A stretch of 64,000 nucleotides of DNA. Origin: Vespa crabro. Lineage: Eukaryota; Arthropoda; Insecta; Hymenoptera; Vespidae. Position numbers and translations under genes: made by a program. Shown piece by piece: positions 16,180 to 31,870 of the stretch (position 1 is the first letter of the stretch; each line of letters opens with the position of its first letter). Location of the stretch: NCBI RefSeq assembly GCF_910589235.1, contig NW_025813595.1, positions 3,472,001 through 3,536,000 of the forward strand, read 5' to 3'. Under the pieces are notes generated by a model, which saw only the letters and a list, made by a program, of their open reading frames with translations, made no database searches and had not been told where the DNA came from.

Positions 16180-17214
16180 GGATAATAAAGATAATAGCGA
16201 TTTTAATAACAACGATTAAAAAGATAACAACGACAATAATGTTAATTGCAATAATAACGATAATAATGGTAATAAAAATAACAATAATGACGATATGAAA
16301 GAATATAGTAATAACAATAATAACGATAACAACGATAAAAACATTAATCATGTTAATAATAATATCGAAAGTTGGCATAATAACGATGCCATCGATAAAA
16401 ATAATAAAAATAAAAACGATAATAAAGATCATAACGATAATAATAATACTAATAATAACGATAATAACGATTATGACATTAAAATTATTATTGATAATAA
16501 CGTCAATAGTAATAATAATAATAATGATAATATCGATATTAACGATAATAATAATAGTAATAATAATAATAAACATAAGAACATTATTAACGATAATAAC
16601 GATAATAACACTAATAACTATAATAACGACAAGAATAATAATAAAATATCTATAGTAACTGTAATAACGATAATGAAGGTAACAACGATAATAACATTAA
16701 TAATAATATTAATAATAACGAAAGTAATTATAATAACGATGTCATCGTTAATAATAATAAAAATAAGAATGATAATAAAGATATTAACGATAATAATAAT
16801 ACTAATAATAACGATAATAACGATAATTACAATAATCGTATTAAAAATAATAACTATAATAACGATACTAACTATAATAGCGATAATAATAATTAGAACA
16901 AAAACAATATTAACGATAATAATTATAATAACAATTATAATATTGTCGGTAATAACGATAACAATCCTAATATTGATAATAACCATAATAACGATAATAA
17001 AAATGATAATAATTATAATAATAATGATACTAACGATGTAAAAGATTCTAACGAAAATAATATTAATAATAATAAAAATAAAAACGACAATAAGTACAAT
17101 AACGATAATAATAGTAGTAATATTAATAATATTAAGAATAATAACTTTAAAAACGATAATAACCATAATATTAGTAGTAATAAAAAAAGTAATAATTATA
17201 ATTACGATAATATC

Positions 17215-17247
17215 GATAATAATAATAACAATATTAACGATAATATC
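17215..17247 (+). repeat. 33-bp cassette, single unit
   Basis: One unit between TATCGATA at 17,211 and TATCGAAC at 17,244. Confidence 0.7.
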
Positions 17248-17449
17248 GAACATAATAATAAGATTAATAACTATAATAACGATAATAACGATAATATCGA
17301 TAATAATAAATACGATTATAACCATATCATCGATAATAATAATAACAATATTTACAATAATATCGATTAGAATAACAACAGTATTGACGATAATACCGAT
17401 AATAATAAAAAACAATAATTACAGTAATAACGATAATAGCGATAATATC

Positions 17450-17663
17450 GTTAATAATAATAACGATAATAATGATAATAGCGATAAAAACAATAACGAT
17501 ATTAACGATAATATTGACAATATTAAATATGATAATGATAATAATTTAAAAACGATAATAATTATCATAATTATAGTAGTTATAACGATAATAACGATAT
17601 AAAAATTTAAAATGATAACGATAATATAGATAATAATAATAAAATTCATTACGTTAATAATGA
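17450..17663 (+). repeat. Module b core, copy 2
   Basis: Starts 9,973 bp after copy 1. It keeps the TTTAAAAACGATAATAATT box near 17,545 and the following AAAATTCATTACG. The flank from 17,040 also resembles 6,800-7,200. Confidence 0.82.
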
Positions 17664-17835
17664 TAATAACGATAATAACGGAAATTATAAAAAAATTGAT
17701 AACGCTAATAACGATAATAAAGAAATAATATTAATAATAATAACGATAATAACGATAAAAATAATAGTATTAATAACAATATTAAAAATAATAACGATAA
17801 TAACCATAATAACGATAATAATGATAATAATAACG

Positions 17836-18065
17836 ACATTAATAACTATAATAAATATAATAAAGATATGGTATTAACGATAACAGTAGCAGTAATAGTA
17901 ATAACGATAATAACAAAAATAGCGACAATAAAATAAAAATAATAAAGATAATAACCATATTATCTAAAATAACGATAGAAGCTATAAGATTAATAATAAT
18001 AAGAACAATGACAGCGATAATAAAGACAACAAACATAAAAACAATAACAACAATACGACAATAAT
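17836..18065 (+). repeat. Module c, copy 2
   Basis: GACATTAATAACTATAATAA, GATATGGTATTAACG at 17,875, a run ending AAAACAATAACAACAATACG. Follows module b core copy 2 closely. Confidence 0.8.
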
Positions 18066-19997
18066 AATTATAATAATAATAATAATAATAATAATAATTA
18101 TAATAACATTAATGATTACAACGAAAATAATGATAATAATGGTAGTAATAATACCAATAATTACAATAATAACGATAATAAAGCTAATAATGATAATAAC
18201 AATAATAATATTTATGACAATAATTATAATACTGATAATAAAGATAATAACGATAATAGAGATAATAACGTTAATAATAATAACAATAATAACGATTATA
18301 ACGATAATAACGATAATAATAGAGACAATAATAATAATATTAAAAATAAAAACAAAATAATAACGATTTATCTATAATAACGATAATAATAATAACGATA
18401 TTATCGATAATAATAATAATTTTAATAGCAATAATGACCTTAATAAAAATAATAACGTAAATAATGAAACGATAATAACGATAATAGTAATAATAATATC
18501 GATAGTAATAATAATTACAATAATGACGATAATAACGATTATAATAATAACGATAATGAGGATGATAATAATATCTATAATAGCACTAATAACGATAATA
18601 ATTATAATAATAATAGCAATAATAACGATAACAACTATAATAACATTATTCATAATAATAATGATAACGAAACTAAGAATAATAATTGTGTAAACGATAA
18701 AAATAACAACATTAATATCGGTGATAAAGATAATAACGGTAATAATAATAATAATAATAACGAAAATAACGATTAGAATGATAATAACGTTAACAATGCT
18801 AATAATAAGAGCAATAATAACGATAAAAGGATAATAATTATAATAATAGATGTAATAATTACAACATCAACTATAATAAAGATAATAATAATAATAATAG
18901 TAGTAATCATAACTATAATAACAGTATAAACAATAAAAACGATAATAAAAATATTATCCATAATAATAATAATAATATTAACGATTATAACGGTAATAAC
19001 GATAATGACATTAATAATAATAGAATTAATTGCGATAATAACGTTTATAACGTTAGTAATGATAGCAATAATAACGATAATAAGGATAGTAATAATAATA
19101 ATAGTAATAAAAATAATTTCGAAAATAACGGTAATAACGATTACGAAGATAATAATAATTATAAAAGGATAATAGCGATATAAATGATAATATCGATGAC
19201 AACGATTAAAATAATAACAATAATACCAATAATAACAGTAATAACGACAATAATTATATTAATAATAATTATAATAATAATAATAACGATAATAGCGATA
19301 ATAATGATATTATTAAAAATAATGATAAATATAAAAATAATAACGATAGTGATGGAAATAAAAATTTTAATAATAACGATATTTTCTATAATAGTGATAA
19401 TACTAATACCGATAATAACGATTAAATTATAATAACAATAATAATAATAATATTATTATTAAGATTAATAACGATAACAAGGACAATAGTGATAATAATA
19501 ATAATAATTTTACCATAAATGTCGTTAATAACGATAATTATTTTAATAGAAGTAATAATAACAATATTAACATTGTTTGCAATAATAATGATAGTAAGGA
19601 TAATAATAGTGGTAACAATTAAAGTAATAACAGTAATAACGATAATAACAATAATAAGGATAATAATAATAAAGATAAGAACGATAGTAGTAATAATAAT
19701 ATCGATAGAAACAATAATGACGGTAATAAAGAAAATAACGATAATAACGATAAATATAATAAAATTAATAACGATAATTACGTTAATAAAGAAAATAATA
19801 TTAACAATAATAACGATAACAACGATAATAAGGATAATAGTAATAACGATAATAACGACAATAGTAATTTTAAAAATATTGATAAAAACGATAATAACAA
19901 TAATAATAATAATAGTAATAATAATGAAAACGATAAAAACAATAATTACGATATTAATAATGATAATAATAACAATAATAAAGATAATAACTGAAAA

Positions 19998-20036
<39 letters not shown>
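19998..20036 (+). repeat. Perfect AAT microsatellite
   Basis: Thirteen uninterrupted AAT steps following an A-run (CTGAAAAAAT). Confidence 0.9.
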
Positions 20037-20461
20037 CAAAATAATATTCATAAAAATAATAACGATAATAACGATAATAACGATATTAACGACAATAAAA
20101 CTAATAATAATAATAAGGGGTAATAGAGATTATAACGATAGTAATGATATGACAATAATAATAATTGTAATAATAAAGATAATAATGATAATATAGGAAA
20201 TAAGAATAATAATAATAACAATAATAACGATAATAACGATATAAATGATAATCTCGACAATGATAATAATAGTAATAATAATTAAAACGATAATAACGAT
20301 TATATTAATAATAATAATAACAATAATAAAGATAATATGTACAATAATAATTATAAAAAAAATAATAATAATAATATCGATAATATCGATAATAACTATA
20401 ATAATAATATTATTAATAACAACAATGAAAAAAATTACGATAATAAGGATAATAATAAATA

Positions 20462-20579
20462 CGATATAGCCGATAATATCGACAATAATATTAACAATAT
20501 TAATGATACTATCGATAATAATATTAACAATATTAACGATAATATCGATAATAATAATAACATTATTAACGATAATATA
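20462..20579 (+). repeat. 33-bp cassette, three units
   Basis: Leader CGATATAGCCGATAATATC; units at 20,481-20,513, 20,514-20,546 and 20,547-20,579 (the last diverged). TATCGATA at 20,510 and 20,543. Confidence 0.85.
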
Positions 20580-21107
20580 TATATGAAAATTATAACAATA
20601 ATAATAATAACAGTAATAACAATAATACAGATAATAACGATAATAAAGGTAATAATATTAGTAATAATAACAATTATTAAACTAATAACGTTAAAACGAT
20701 AATAATAGTTTAATAATAACAATAATAACGATAATAACGATAATAAGGTTATTAACGATAATGTCTATAATTATAATAACCATATTAACAATAATAACAA
20801 TATTATCAATCATAACAATAAGGACAATAACGATAATATCGATAATAATAATAACATCCTTAACGTTAACATCGATAAAAATAATAATAATAATAACATT
20901 AACGACGATAATAACGATAATAAGTATAATAATAATAATGAAAATAACTATAATAACCATATTAACGATAATAATAACAATAATAAGAATAGTAATAATA
21001 ATAACGTTAATTACGATAATTACGATAATATAAATAGTATTTATAACGCTAATAGTAATAATAACTATAATAATGATAATAATAAATAAGATAATATCGA
21101 TCAATTC

Positions 21108-21173
21108 GATAATAATAATAACAATATTAACGATAATATCGATTAAATTAATAACAATGTTAACGATAATATC
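21108..21173 (+). repeat. 33-bp cassette, two units
   Basis: Units at 21,108-21,140 and 21,141-21,173; both end ACGATAATATC. Confidence 0.8.
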
Positions 21174-22758
21174 TATAAAAAATAAATAATAATAATAATA
21201 AAAGTAAGAACGATAGTAGAGATAACAACAATGATAAGAATAATAACGATAATAAGGATAATAACGTTAATACAAATAATTATAATAAAGATAACAACGA
21301 TAATGACGAAAGTAGCGATAATAATATTTTCAATAAGAAAGATAATTACGATAATAATGATATTAGCGATAAAATTTATAATAATGATAACAATAATGAC
21401 GATAATAATGTAAATAATAATAACAATAATTACGATAATAACGACATTTACGATAATAATAATTACAATAATAACGATAATAACGACAATAATGATAACA
21501 AGGAAGATAATTATAATAATAATATCAATAGAAACGATAAATTGGTAATACATACGATTATAACGATAAAAACGTTAATAAAGATATTAACCATAATAAG
21601 ATTAATAACTATATTTACGTTAATAACGATAATAATATCAGCAATAATAGCGGTAATAGCGACAATAACGGTAACAATAATAATAACATTATTGACAATA
21701 TTATCGATGATAACGATAATAAAAATAACGGTTATGACAATAATAATAATAATAGTAATAAAAATAATAATTATAATAACGTTAATAATAATAACAATGA
21801 TAACGGAAATAATGATAATAATATTAATAAAGATATTAGCAATAATAATAGTAGTAATTAATAACATTTATAACGCAATTAACGATAATAAATTTAATAA
21901 TAATAAAAAGAATAACGATAGTAAAAAATTAACGATATAAACGATGATAAAACCAAAAACTACGAATATAACGATAATAATTATAACAATAATAACGATA
22001 ATAACTACAATAATTATAAAAATAACAATGATAATCAAAATAATAACAATAATAACGAAAATAACGATAATAATAATAATACTGATAATAGTAATAAAAA
22101 CGATAATAATAAAAATAATAATAATAACGATAATAACGATAATAGTACATGTTATAATGATACTAATAATGATAATAACGATAATAACGATAATAATGAT
22201 AATAACGATTATAATTACAACGATAATACCGATAATGGTATTATTAATAATAACGATAATAAGGATATTTACGATAATAATAACAATAATATAGAAAAGA
22301 ACGATATGATCTAGAATAACGATATTAATAATAACGATATTAACAATAATAACGATGAAACGATAATAATAACATCAATATTACCGAGAATATTGATAAT
22401 AATAATAATGATAATAGCAATAATAACCATAAGAAAGATATTAACGATAATAATGGTAATGATAATTACGATAATAATAATAATAACAATATCAAAAATA
22501 ACAATAATTACCATAATAACTATAATGACGATAATAATAATAGCAATAATAGCGATAACATCGTTAATAACAATAATCGTAATAATAACGGTAATAGTGG
22601 TAATAACGATGACAACGATAATAATAATAATAGTAATAACGATATTAACAATAATATTGTTAATAGTAACAAAAATTTTAACGCTAATATCGATAATATT
22701 AACAATAACAATAATAATAATAAGCATAATAAAGATAACAGAGATTATAATAATAACG

Positions 22759-22960
22759 ATTAAAAAGATAACAACGGCAATAATGTTAATAGCAAAAATA
22801 ACGATAACAAATGTAATAAAAATAACAATATTAACGAAATTAAAGAAAATAGTAATAACAATAATAACGATAACAACGATATTAACATTAATAATAACTA
22901 TAATAAAAACGAAAGTAAGTATAATAACGGTGACATCGATAATAATAATAAAAATAATAA
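22759..22960 (+). repeat. GGTGAC module, copy at 22.8 kb
   Basis: GATTAAAAAGATAACAACGG at the start, then GGTGAC at 22,929-22,934 after AAGTATAATAAC. Nearly collinear with 27,899-28,100; the opening also matches 16,215-16,280. Confidence 0.75.
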
Positions 22961-23867
22961 CGATAATAACGGTAAGAACGATAATAACAATAATAAAATT
23001 TATAATAATATCGATAATCGCGATAATAACGATAATAACAATATTAATAGTAATGAGAATAAAGATAATATCAGTAATAACGGTAATATCGATAATAATT
23101 ATATCAAAAATAATGAATATAATAATAATCATCATAACGGTAATAAGGATAAATACGATAACATCGATAATGATAATAATAATAATAACAATAATAATGA
23201 TAATAACGATAGTAATAATAATAATAATAACGTTAAAAACAATGATAATGACAATAATAATGATAATAATGGCATTACAAGCAATAGTATCGATAATAAC
23301 GATAATCACGATAATAATTAAAACAATAATATCAATAATAACGATAAGAAATACAATACTAATAACAATAATATCGATGACAACAATAATAACGATAAAT
23401 ATAATAATTAAATAGAGATATTAAAGAATATAACGATAAGAACGTAGATAACTATAAAAAAGTAAATACCGGCGATTATAATAATAATAATAACGATAAT
23501 AAAAATGACGATAATGACGATAATAACGAAAATGACGATAATAACGATTATAATAATAAAGATAATAACGATAATAGTAATAATAATAATAATGATAATA
23601 AACATAATAATTGTAATACAGATTACAACGATATTATCAATAATAATAATAAAGATATTAACGATAAAATAGATAATAATAATAACAAAGTAAACGATAA
23701 TATCGATAATAATAGTAAATATAATGAGAATAAAAACAAAAATAACGAAAATAACGTAAATAATATTAACGATAATAACGATAATAGTAATAATACAAAT
23801 ATAGATAGAAACAAAAATAACTATAGTGAGGATAATAACGATAATAATGACAGCAATAATAGTGATT

Positions 23868-23980
23868 TTAAAGTTAAGAACGATAATAATAATAATATTA
23901 ACAACAATAATAACATTATCAATATTAATAATAATAAAGATGTTAATAATAATAATCATAATAAAGATATTAACGATAAT
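23868..23980 (+). repeat. Module d, copy 3
   Basis: TTTTAAAGTTAAGAACG, then GATGTTAATAATAATAATC and ATAATAAAGATATTAACG, matching the order at 15,010. Confidence 0.6.
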
Positions 23981-25905
23981 AACAGCAATAATAATTATAA
24001 CAATAATAATAATATTAACTATACGAACGATAATATCGATAATAACGATAATAATAATAACGAAAGTATCGATAATATCGATAATACCATCAACAATATT
24101 ATTGATAATGTCGATAATAATATTAATAATCATAACGATAATAGCGATAATAACGATAATAATGATAATAACGATAATGAAGATAATCACTATAATATCG
24201 ATTATAAGAATAATAATAATAACAATAATGATGATAATAATAAAAATAATACCGATAATAACGATAATTACGAAAATGACGATAATATTAATAACGATAA
24301 TGACGTTAATAACGTAAATAAAGGTAATAGTAATAGTAATAATAACAACAATAAAGATAATAAAAATAATGACGATAAAAATATTAACGATAATATCGAC
24401 ATTATTAATAATAATAACAACGATAATTATGATAATAACGATAATAAAAGTAATAATAATAAAGATAATAACAATATAAACGATAATATTGATAATAATG
24501 ATGATAACAATAATAACGATAATAACGTTAATAATAAGAACGATGATAACCATAATGGTAATAATAATAATTACGATAAGAACGTAAAAAAAGATAATAA
24601 TAATAATAATAATAATAGCGATAATAACGATATTAACGACAATAACGGTAATAATTATTAATAATAACGATAATATCGATAATATTGATAATATCGATAA
24701 TAATTGTATTAATAATAACTATAATAACGATAATAAGGACAATAAAATAAACAATAACAACTTTACTAACAAAAATATTAAGCATAATTATGACGTTAAT
24801 AATGATAATAATAGCAACAATAATAATAATAACGAAAGAAAAGATAATAACGATGACAACGATAATAATAATAGCATTAATAATGATAATAATGAAAAAA
24901 ATAATAATTGAAATTACAATAATATCGCAAATAACGCTAATCACGATAATAATAATAATGATAACGACGATGAAAATAATATTAATAAAAACAATAATAT
25001 CGATAATAATAATAACGTAAAAAACGATAATAGCAATAATAACAAAAAAGATAATAACATTAATAACGATAATAAAGGTAATAATAATAAATAAAATAAC
25101 GTTTATAACGATAATAACGATAATAATAATAATAATAATAATAACGATAATATCGATATAAACGATAATAACGATAATAGAGATATTAACGATAATAATA
25201 AAAACAATAATAACGATAATAACAAATTATAATGATACTAACGAAAATAATATTAATAGTAATAGCAATAATTACAATATTAACGATAATTAAGATAACA
25301 ATATTAACGATACTAAAGATAATATTAATAACAAAAGTAACGATAACAACGATAATAACCCTAATAATAATTATAATAATAACGAAAATGAGGATAATAA
25401 CGATGACAACGATGAAAATAATAACAATAATAACGATAATAATAATAATAATAACGATAGAAACGATATCAATGATTATAATGATAATAACGATAATAAT
25501 AGCTATAATAATAAAAATAACAACGATATTAAAGATAGTAACGATAATAATAATAACAATAATATCGATAAAACGATAATAATGATAATACCGATAATAA
25601 CGATAATAACATTAATAATAATAGTAATAAAAAATAAAATAACAATAATAACGATAATAACGACAATTATTTTAATAGTAGTAATAATAACAATATTAAC
25701 AATGTTTGCAATAATAATGATAACAACGATAATAATAGTATTAACAATTAAATTAATAACAGTAATAACGATAATAAAGATAATAAGGATGATAATAATA
25801 GCAGTAATAACGATAGCAGTAATAATAATATCGATAGTAACAATAATGACGATAATAACGAAAATAACAATAATAATGGTAATAATTGTGATAGCGATAA
25901 TATCG

Positions 25906-25971
25906 GTAATAATTATAACAATATTAACGATAATATCTATAATAATAATAACAATATTAACGATAATATCT
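25906..25971 (+). repeat. 33-bp cassette, two units
   Basis: Units at 25,906-25,938 and 25,939-25,971; the junction box is TATCTATA rather than TATCGATA. Confidence 0.78.
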
Positions 25972-27330
25972 ATAAAAATAATAATAATAATAATAATAAC
26001 AGTGATAACGATAATACCGATAATAACAATGATAATTATAATAGCGATAATAAGGATAATAACCATAATAATAGTAACCATATTAAAAATAACAACGATA
26101 TTAACGATAATAATGACAGTAATAATAACAATAATAACGATAAAAGCGATAACAATTATAAATCGATAATAACGATAATAACAGTTATAATCCTAATAAC
26201 GATAATAATATTTATATGAATTACAATAATACTAATAATAACGATAGAATCGATAATAATAGTATTAATAATAACAAAATTAACACTAATAGCGCTAATA
26301 ACGATAATAACAATAATAATAACAGTAATAATAATAATAATAACGATAATAGCGATAATAAGGTTATCAACGATAATAACGATAAATATAATAACATTAT
26401 TACAAAAATAAAAATGTTATAAATGATAACAATAACGATAGTAACGATATTATCGATAATAATAATAATAACATTAATAACGATAATAACTATAATAAGG
26501 ATATTAGCTACAATAAAATTTATAACTATATTTACGTCAATAACTATAATAATATTAGCAATAATAGCGATTATAACGATAATAACGTTAATAATAATAA
26601 TAATAATAATAATAAATCTAATTACAATAATAATAGTAGTAATAACATTAATATCTTTTATAACGAAAATAACGATAATAACGATAACAATAATAACGAT
26701 TAAAACGATAATAACGAAAATAATAAAAACGATAAAAACTATAATAGTAATAATAATAATAGCGATAAAAACGATAATAAATTTAATAATAATAAAAATA
26801 ATTACGATAATGAATATATTAACGATATAAACGATGATAAGATCAAAAACTGCGATAATAACGATAGTAAAAATTATAATAATTAAAATAAAAAAGATAT
26901 AAACGATAGTAATGATAATAATTATAACAATATTAACGATAATAACGATAATAAATATATTAAAGATAATAACGATAGTAACGATGTGAACGATAATAAT
27001 AAAAACGTTTATAAAGCTAATACCGATAATAATTATAACAAAATTAACGATATTATCGATTATAATAACTATAATAATAACAACAATAACGATAATAACG
27101 TTAATAATAGAGATAATTATATCAATATTAAGAATAATAATTATAATAAAGATAATAACGATAATAATTGTAGTAGTGATAAAAGTAATAATATCAAAAA
27201 AGATAAAATGACTTTAAAAATAATACAAATAACGATTTTAGTGATAATAATGATAATGAAAATATTAATAATAGTAATAATAATAACGGCGATTACGATA
27301 TAAACGATAATATTAATAGAAATATTAATA

Positions 27331-27385
27331 TTATCGTAGATCTAGATTATTTATTATTAGATAGATAATCAATAATCATAATAAT
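27331..27385. other. Short T-rich break in the array with inverted repeat
   Basis: GTAGATCTAGATTATTTATT departs from the triplet texture and from the usual A excess. GATTATT near 27,343 and AATAATC near 27,369 are complementary and could pair as a short hairpin. No function is evident. Confidence 0.5.
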
Positions 27386-27435
27386 GATGATATCAATAAC
27401 AACAATTATAACGATAAGAATGATAATAATATATA

Positions 27436-27487
27436 CGATAAAGTCGATAATATCGATATTAATATTAACAATATTAACGATGATATC
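27436..27487 (+). repeat. 33-bp cassette, one unit with leader
   Basis: Leader CGATAAAGTCGATAATATC, then one unit at 27,455-27,487. Confidence 0.78.
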
Positions 27488-27898
27488 GATATTAATGAAA
27501 AATAATAATAATAATGACGATAATAACGGTTTATAACGGTAATAATAGTAATAACAATATCGACAATAACGATAATAACGATAATTACAATAATAACGAT
27601 TATAATAATAACGATAATAACGATAAAAATAATAATAATAATAACGATAATAACGATATTAACGATTATAATAATAATAATAATAATATCGAGAATAACG
27701 ATAATAAGGATAATAAACATAATAACGATTATAACGAAAAAATAATAATAATAATAACGATAATAATTATAATAAAGGCAATAATAATAATAATAATATT
27801 AATAATAATAATAATTTTAATGACGATAATATCGGTAATAATAATAAAAACAATAATAATAATAAGGATGATAAAGATAACAGAGATTATAATAATAA

Positions 27899-28100
27899 CG
27901 ATTAAATAGATAACAACGGCAATAATGATAATAGAAAAAATAACGATAACAACTGTGATAAAAATAACAATATTAGCGATATTAAAGAAAATAGTAATAA
28001 CAATAATAACGATAACAACGATAATAATATTAATAATAATAATAATAAAAACGAAAATAAGTATAATAACGGTGACATCGATAATAATAATAAAATTATA
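27899..28100 (+). repeat. GGTGAC module, copy at 27.9 kb
   Basis: GATTAAATAGATAACAACGG, GGTGAC at 28,071-28,076. Direct copy of 22,759-22,960, 5.14 kb downstream; the similarity extends left to about 27,860. Confidence 0.75.
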
Positions 28101-28183
28101 ATGATAATAACGATAATAACGATAATAACGATGATAATAATAGTAATAATAAAGATAATAATAATAACAACAATAATGATAAT

Positions 28184-29035
28184 AACGAATATGATTTTAA
28201 GAATGATAATAATATTAACAATAATAAAAACAATAATGACAATCACGATAATAAAGATAATAATAGAAGTAATAATAACAATATTAAGAATAATAAAGAT
28301 AATAACGATAATAACAATAATAATAATAGTAATAAAAAAAGTAATACGATAATAACGATAAAATAGTTTTTATCGATAATAATAATGGTGATAATTACGA
28401 TAATATCGATGATAATAATAACTATAATAACGATAATAACGATTATAGAGATAAAAATAATTATAGTAATTATAACGATATTATAGATACTAACGGCAAA
28501 ATAATAATAATAATTATAACGATAATAACAGTAATAACGAATAAGAATAATAGAAAAATAACAATAATATCAACAATAACGATAACAAAGATAATAACGA
28601 TAATATCGATATTAATAAGCAAGATAATATCGGTATCAACGATAATAATAATAACAATATTAACGATAATATCGACAATAATAACAACATTATCGACAAT
28701 AATAACGATAATAATAATAACAATAATAACAATAATACCGATACTAACGATAATATCGTTAATAATAATAACGATAATGATAATAGCGATAAAAACAATA
28801 ACGATATTAACGTTAATATTGACAATATTAAAGATAATAATGATAATAATTATAAAACGATAATAATTATCATAATAATAATAGTAATAACGATAATAAC
28901 GATAAAAAAATTAAAATAATAACGATAATATAGATTATAATAATGAAATTAATAACGTTAATAACGATAATTACGATAATAAAGGTAATAATAATAAAAT
29001 TAATAACGCTAATAACGATAATAAAGATAATATAA
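28184..29035 (+). repeat. Module b, second long copy
   Basis: Direct copy of 6,838-7,750 about 21.3 kb downstream, with small indels and scattered substitutions. It contains the core at 28,758-28,950. Confidence 0.8.
28758..28950 (+). repeat. Module b core, copy 3
   Basis: Starts 11,308 bp after copy 2. The TTTAAA box has become TTATAAAACG near 28,850 but the order of landmarks is kept. Confidence 0.8.
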
Positions 29036-30088
29036 TAACTACAAAAACAACAATAATAATAATAATAATAAAGATAATAACGATAAAAAGGACAATAATA
29101 ATAGTAATAATAACGATAATAACGAAAATATCGATAATATTTAGAACAAAAATAACAGTAATAACGATAATATATATAAAACGATAATTATAATAACAAT
29201 AATAATTATAATGATAATAACGAAAAAATAATAATGATAAGACCTATAAGAACGATAATATAGATAATAATAGTAGTAATTATAACAATATTAGCAAAAA
29301 TAACGATAATAACGATAACAATATTAACGATAATAACGTTAGTTATAACAATATTAATAACAATAATAACGATAATAAAGATAACAATAATAATAAATAA
29401 GGATAATGACGATAATAACGTTAATAATAATTATAATAACTATAATAATAATAACTATAAAAACGATAATAACCATAATAACGAAAATAACAATGATAGC
29501 GATAATAATAATAATAATAATAATAATAATATTAACGAAAATAGCGGTAATAACGGTAAGAACGATATAAATAGTAGTAAAAATAAACGTAATAACCATA
29601 ATAAGGATAATAACATTCAAGTAAATAACGATAATAAAGACAATAATATTAATAATTATAACGATAATAATGATAATAACGATAATTATTGAATCGAAAA
29701 TAACAACAATAATAATAATAATAATAACGTTGATAAGGATAATAACGATATCATCGGTAATAAAAATAACAAAAATATTGATAATAACGATAATAACGAT
29801 AATAACGACATTTAATATAATAATAATAACGATAATATCGATAATAATAATAACGATAATGACGACAAAAGTAATAATAATATTAATGGTAATAACGATA
29901 ATAATGATAATATCGATAATAATTATAACGTAAATGACGACGATAATAATAATCATAATAACGATAATAAGGATAAATACGATAACATCGATAATAATAA
30001 TAGCAACATTAACAATACTATCAAATCACATTATATATCAAATAACAATAATAAAATCGATTATAACCATAATAATAATAACAATAAC

Positions 30089-30119
<31 letters not shown>

Positions 30120-30152
30120 TTAATGACGATAATAACCATAATAACGATAATA

Positions 30153-30435
30153 GCGATATTAATTATAATAATTATAACAAAAATAACGTCAACAACGATA
30201 ATTATGTTAAAAATAATAATAAAAATATCGATAATAATGATTATAACGATAATAAATATAAAAACGACAATAATATTGATAATAATTATGAAAATAATGA
30301 TAAAGTCGATGACGATAATAGCGATAATAGTAGGAGTAGTAATATCAATAATAACAATAATAATAATAAAAAAGATAATAACGATAATTATATTTACGAT
30401 TATAATAAAAATAGTAATAATAGTAATAACAATTA
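30153..30435 (+). repeat. Module g, first copy
   Basis: AACGTCAACAACGATAATTA, ATCGATAATAATGATTATAA, AATAGTAGGAGTAGTAATAT and TTTACGATTATAATAAAAAT in order; pairs with 36,571-36,865. Confidence 0.82.
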
Positions 30436-30461
30436 TACCGATAATAACGATAATAACGATG

Positions 30462-30516
<55 letters not shown>
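30462..30516 (+). repeat. Perfect AAT microsatellite, the longest noted
   Basis: About 18 uninterrupted ATA steps, 55 bp, just upstream of module f. Confidence 0.9.
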
Positions 30517-30535
30517 GAATAATAATAAAATTGAA

Positions 30536-30850
30536 AACAATAATTTGTATGATAACGACAATAATAGTGGTTATATTCAGAATAATAACAATAATAACGA
30601 TAATATCGAATATGACGATAACAATATTAATGTTAATAACTTCAATAGTAATAATAATAATAACGATAATATCGATATTAACGATAATAATAATAATAAT
30701 AATAATAAAGATAATAACGATATTTTCGATAATAACGGTAATAATGCTAATAACTTTAATAACGATAATTGCGATAGTAACGATTATAATAATAACGATA
30801 ATAAGGATAATAGTAGTAATATTATTAACGATAATAACGATATTTATAAA
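30536..30850 (+). repeat. Module f (AATTTG...GTGGT), copy at 30.5 kb
   Basis: AACAATAATTTGTATGATAA then AATAGTGGTTATATTCAGAA resembles 2,046, 5,654 and 62,416. The rest pairs better with 44,990-45,320, including ATGACGATAACAATATTAAT. Confidence 0.65.
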
Positions 30851-30934
30851 AAATAATTATAATAATAATAAAGATAACAACGATATTAACGATAATAACG
30901 ATAATAATAATAATGATAATGAAGACAAAGAATA

Positions 30935-31250
30935 ATTATAAAATATCAATAGTAACAATAATAACGATAATTACGATAATATCGATAATAATAATAACGA
31001 TAGTGACGATTATAATAATAACGATCATATGGTTTATGATGATAATAATAAGAAAAATAATTATAGTAGTAGTTGAAATAATAACGATAATAAGGGTAAT
31101 TAAAACGACAATAATAACGACATTAACGAAAATAGTTATAACAATAGTAACGAAAACAACGATATTTATATTAATAATAATAATAATAATAATAACGGAA
31201 TTAAGTATAATAACGGTGACAAATATAATATTAATAACAATTATAACTAT
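30935..31250 (+). repeat. GGTGAC module, copy at 31.2 kb
   Basis: Matches 2,780-3,050: AAAATATCAATAGTAACAAT, GATCATATGG, AACAATAGTAACGAAAACAA, and GGTGAC at 31,215-31,220. Confidence 0.75.
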
Positions 31251-31507
31251 AATAACGATAACAACGATAATAAATATATCTATTATAGCGATAATAAAGA
31301 CAACAATAATAACAATAATAATATCAATAATAATTATAATAACCATAATAACAATAATGACGATAATAACGTTAATAATAAATAAGATAATAACGATAAA
31401 ATCGATAATAATAATAGTAATAATAACAGTAATAACGATAATAACGATAATAACGATAATAATAATAATAATAATAATTTCGATAATAAAGATAATGACA
31501 CTAATAA

Positions 31508-31538
<31 letters not shown>

Positions 31539-31632
31539 AACGATAATGACGATAATAATAATAGTAATAATAACAATAATAACAATAAAAGCGGTAATAA
31601 CGATAATAACGATAATAATATTACTAATAACG

Positions 31633-31870
31633 ACATTAATAACTATAAAAAATATAATAACGATATGGCATTAACGATACAGGCGACAATAGTAGTAATA
31701 GTAATAACAATAATAAGGGTAATAACAGCAATAAAAATAATAATAATAAAGATAGTAACGATATAATCGAAAATAATGATATAAGCTATAAGAATAATAA
31801 TAATAAGAACAATAACAACGATAATAAAGAAAATAAACATAATAACTGTAACGATAATACGACAATAATT
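31633..31870 (+). repeat. Module c, copy 3
   Basis: GATATGGCATTAACG at 31,672, then ATAAGCTATAAG near 31,790 and GAAAATAAACATAATAAC near 31,828, ending AATACGACAATAAT. Confidence 0.8.
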
